A stretch of 64,000 bases of DNA, from NCBI GenBank assembly GCA_958496175.1, contig OY292277.1, forward strand, positions 1,550,001-1,614,000, given 5' to 3'. How positions within the stretch are numbered: the stretch's first letter is position 1; the number at the start of each line of letters is the position of its first letter. The notes under the pieces are model-generated. The model had not been told where the DNA came from. It saw only the letters and a list, made by a program, of their open reading frames with translations, and ran no database searches. The position numbers and the translations under genes were made by a program. Of this stretch, positions 60,808-64,000 are shown piece after piece. Source of the DNA: Sisyra terminalis. Taxonomy: Eukaryota > Arthropoda > Insecta > Neuroptera > Sisyridae.

Positions 60808-63800
60808 AAAACGTTGATATAAATTGAAAAACTCGTCCATTTAACTGGCCTAGTTTCAGACGGAAAATGTCACATCAATTTACAGCTCCTTAACTTCCCG
60901 GTTCATATTCCCGGCAAACTGTCCCGATAAATTAATATTTCTTTCTTTATAAACTTGAAGGAAGATTCAAAAATTAATAATCAATCCAATTATAGCGACT
61001 TTAACCATCCTATATATCGTTTTTGTTCCCATTAAACATTGTCCTTGTTTCAACTTTGATATGGAATTGTCGACGTCCTGTTACCCACAGGAAGAAAATT
61101 TCTACCGATTGAAATTCAATAAAACTTCCCTTATCTTAATTATTTGAGAAAAATAAGTCTTAATTTGAAAAATCGGCCATTAAACTGGCCTTATTTCAGA
61201 CGGAAAATGTCACATCAATTTACGGCTCTAAAACTTCCCGGTTTAAATTCCCGGCAAACTATCCCGATAAATTAAAGTATCTTTTTTTGAGAACGTGGAG
61301 AAAGATTCAAACATTAATATTCAATCAGACTATAGCAAAAGAAAACATCCCTTATATCCGGTTTTTCCCAATTTAAATTGGCCTTGTTTTAGCTTTGAAA
61401 TGGAATTGTGGACGTCCTGTTACCCACAGGAAGAAAATTTCTTCAAATTGTAATTCACTTAAATGTCCCTTATCTTAATTTCTTGAGAAAACTAAGCCTT
61501 ATTTTGAAAAATCGGCCATTAAACTTGCTTTATTTCAGACGGAAAATGTCACATCAATTTACGGCTCTAAAACCTCCAGGTTTAAATTCCTGGCAAACTA
61601 TCCTGATACATTAATGTTTCTTTTTTTGAGAACTTGGAGAAAGATTCAAACATTAATATTCAATCTGACTATAGCAAAAAAAAACCATCCCTTATATCCG
61701 GTTTTTCCCAATTTAAATTGGCCTTGTTTAAACTTTGAAATGGAATTGTGGACGTCCTGTTACCCACAGGAAGAAAATTTCTACAAATTGTAATTCTCCT
61801 AAACGTCCCTTATCTTAATTTCTTGGGAAAACTAGGCCTTATTTTGAAAAATCGGCCATTAAACTGGCCTTATTTTAGACGGAAAATGTCACATCAATTT
61901 TCGGCTCTAAAACTTCCAGGTTTAAATTCCTGGCAAACTATCCCGATACATTAATGTTTCTTTTTTTGAGAACGTGGAGAAAGATTCAAACATTTATATT
62001 CAATCAGACTATAGCAAAATAAAAGCATCCCTTATATCCGGTTTTTCCCAATTTAAATTGGCGCTGTTTTAGCTTTGAAATGGAATTCTGGACGTCCTGT
62101 TACCCACAAGAAGAAAATTTCTTCAAATTGTAATTCACTTAAACGTCCCTAATCTTAATTTCTTGAGAAAACTTGGCCTTATATTGAAAAATCGTCCATT
62201 AAACTGGCCTTATTTCAGACGGAAAATGTCACATCAATTTACGGCTCTAAAACTTCCAGGTTTAAATTCCTGGCAAACTATCCCGATACATTAATGTTTC
62301 TTTTTTTGAGAACGTGGAGAAAGATTCAAACATTTATATTCAATCAGACTATAGCAAAATAAAAACATCCCTTATATCCGGTTTTTCCCAATTTAAATTG
62401 GCGCTGTTTTAGCTTTGAAATGGAATTGTGGACGTCCTGTTACCCACAGGAAGAAAATTTCTTCAAATTGTAATTCACTTAAACGTCCCTAATCTTAATT
62501 TCTTGAGAAAACTAGGCCTTATTTTGAAAAATCTGTCATTAAACAGGCCTTATTTCAGACGGAAAATGTCACATCTATTTAAGGCTCTAAAATTCCCGGT
62601 TTAAATTCCCGGCAAACTATCCCGATACATTAATGTTTCTTTTTCTGAGAACGTGGGGAAAGATTCAAACATTAATATTCAATCAGACTATAGCAAAAGA
62701 AAACATCCCTTATATCCTGTTTTTCCCAATTTAAATTGGCCTTGTTTTAACTTTGAAATGGAATGGTGGACGTCCTGTTACCCACAGGAAGAAAATTTCT
62801 TCCGATTGTAATTCAAAAAAACGTCCCTTATCTTAATTTTCTTAGAAAACTAGGCCTTATTTTGAAAAATCGGCCATTAAACTGGCCTTATTTCAGACGG
62901 AAAATGTCACATCAATTTACGGCTCTAAAACTTCCAGGTTTAAATTCCTGTCAAACTATCCCGATAAATAAATGTTTCTTTTTTTGAGAACGTGGAGAAA
63001 GATTCAAACATTAATATTCATTCAGACTATAGCAAAAGAAAACATCCCTTATATCCTGTTTTTCCCAATTTAAATTGGCCTTGTTTTAACTTTGAAATGG
63101 AATTGTGGACGTCCTGTTACCCACAGGAAGAAAATTTCTTCCGATTGTAATTCAATAAAACGTCCCCAATCTTAATTTATTGGAAAAACTAGGTCTTATT
63201 TTGAAAAAACTGTCATTAAACAGGCCTTATTTCAGACGGAAAATGTCACATCTATTTAAGGCTCTAAAACTTCCCGGTTTGAATTCCTGGCAAACTATCC
63301 CGATACATTAATGTTTCTTTTTTTGAGAACGTGGAAAAAAGATTCAAACATTATTATTCTATCAGACTATAGCAAAAAAAACAATCCCTAATATCCTGTT
63401 TTTCCCAATTTAAATTGGCCTTGTTTTAACTTTGAAATGGAATTATGGACGTCCTGTTACCCACAGGAAGAAAATTTCTTCCGATTATAATTCAATTAAA
63501 CGTCCTCAATCTTATTTTATTGGAAAAACTAGGCCTTATTTTGAAAAATCTGTCATTAAACAGGCCTTATTTCAGACGGAAAATGTCACATCTATTTAAG
63601 GCTCTAAAACTTCCCGGTTTGAATTCCTGGCAAACAATCCTGATACATTAATGTTTCTTTTTTTGAGAACAATGAGAAAGATTCAAACATTAATATTCAA
63701 TCAGACTATAGCAAAAAAAAACCATCCCTTATATCCTGTTTTTCCCAATTTAAATTGGCCTTGTTTTAACTTTGAAATGGAATGGTGGACGTCCTGTTAC

Positions 63801-64000
63801 CCACAGGAAGAAAATTTCTTCCGATTGTAATTCAAAAAAACGTCCCTTATCTTAATTTCTTTAGAAAACTAGGCCTTATTTTGTAAAATCGGCCATTAAA
63901 GTGGCCTTATTTCAGACGGAAAATGACATATCCTTTTACGGCTCTAAAACTTCCCGGTTTAAATTCCCAGCAAATTATCCCGATAAATTAATGTTTCTTT
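60808..64000 (+). repeat. Right-hand satellite array, about 9 monomers
   Basis: The same satellite in the same orientation. It restarts mid-monomer at cgttgatataaattg (equivalent to ttgagaaaac...ttttgaaaaa), so roughly 75 bp of monomer present before the island is absent across the gap. The first monomers (60808-61200) are the most diverged (cagctccttaac, gttcatattcccgg, ctttctttataaac). Later ones match the main array better but often carry cttccgattgtaattcaa and ttattggaaaaac, uncommon on the left. The array continues past the window end. Confidence 0.96.

Overview
The window is eukaryotic, most likely arthropod (probably insect), and almost entirely non-genic. It is a long head-to-tail array of an AT-rich satellite with a monomer of about 339 bp, interrupted by one 3.5-kb island of non-satellite DNA. 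Eukaryotic origin rests on the megasatellite organisation, on 5S-rRNA-derived sequence with an animal-type internal promoter followed by T-runs, on a MITE-like foldback, and on the absence of any bacterial-style gene. Insect is an inference from the 5S box C variant and the base composition; I cannot name an order or species.

Layout. (1) 1-57313: about 169 monomer lengths of satellite, all in one orientation, with several monomer subtypes in a roughly trimeric higher-order pattern (about 1018 bp). Superimposed are larger, younger tandem duplications: 679 bp, 1357 bp, 3053/3392 bp, 3409 bp and 5431 bp, each a whole number of monomers. (2) Six copies of a 294-bp non-satellite insert (cores starting at 301, 10154, 16276, 24767, 47520, 50929) sit in the array with the same junctions and flanks. 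The insert is packed with short inverted repeats. (3) 56287-57313: the last monomers decay in sequence and the satellite stops at about 57313. (4) 57314-60807: island. It has a 150-bp MITE-like foldback, an inverted pair of TATCGAT motifs, a few weak minus-strand coding-like fragments (one apparently frameshifted), a G-rich tract, and two tandem copies (426-bp period) of an inverted 5S-rRNA-derived element. (5) 60808-64000: satellite resumes in the same orientation, most diverged next to the island.

How the parts relate. No gene set works together here. The repeated 68-codon open frames in the satellite all begin at a GTG inside the repeat and are broken by stops in many monomers; they are by-products of the repeat. 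The biological interest lies in how the array evolved: nested in-phase duplications that can be ordered in time, a candidate gene-conversion patch, an insert propagated by array amplification rather than transposition, hairpins that change register or pairing between subtypes, and a 5S-derived palindrome close to one array edge. A centromeric or pericentromeric location is plausible but not shown by the sequence.
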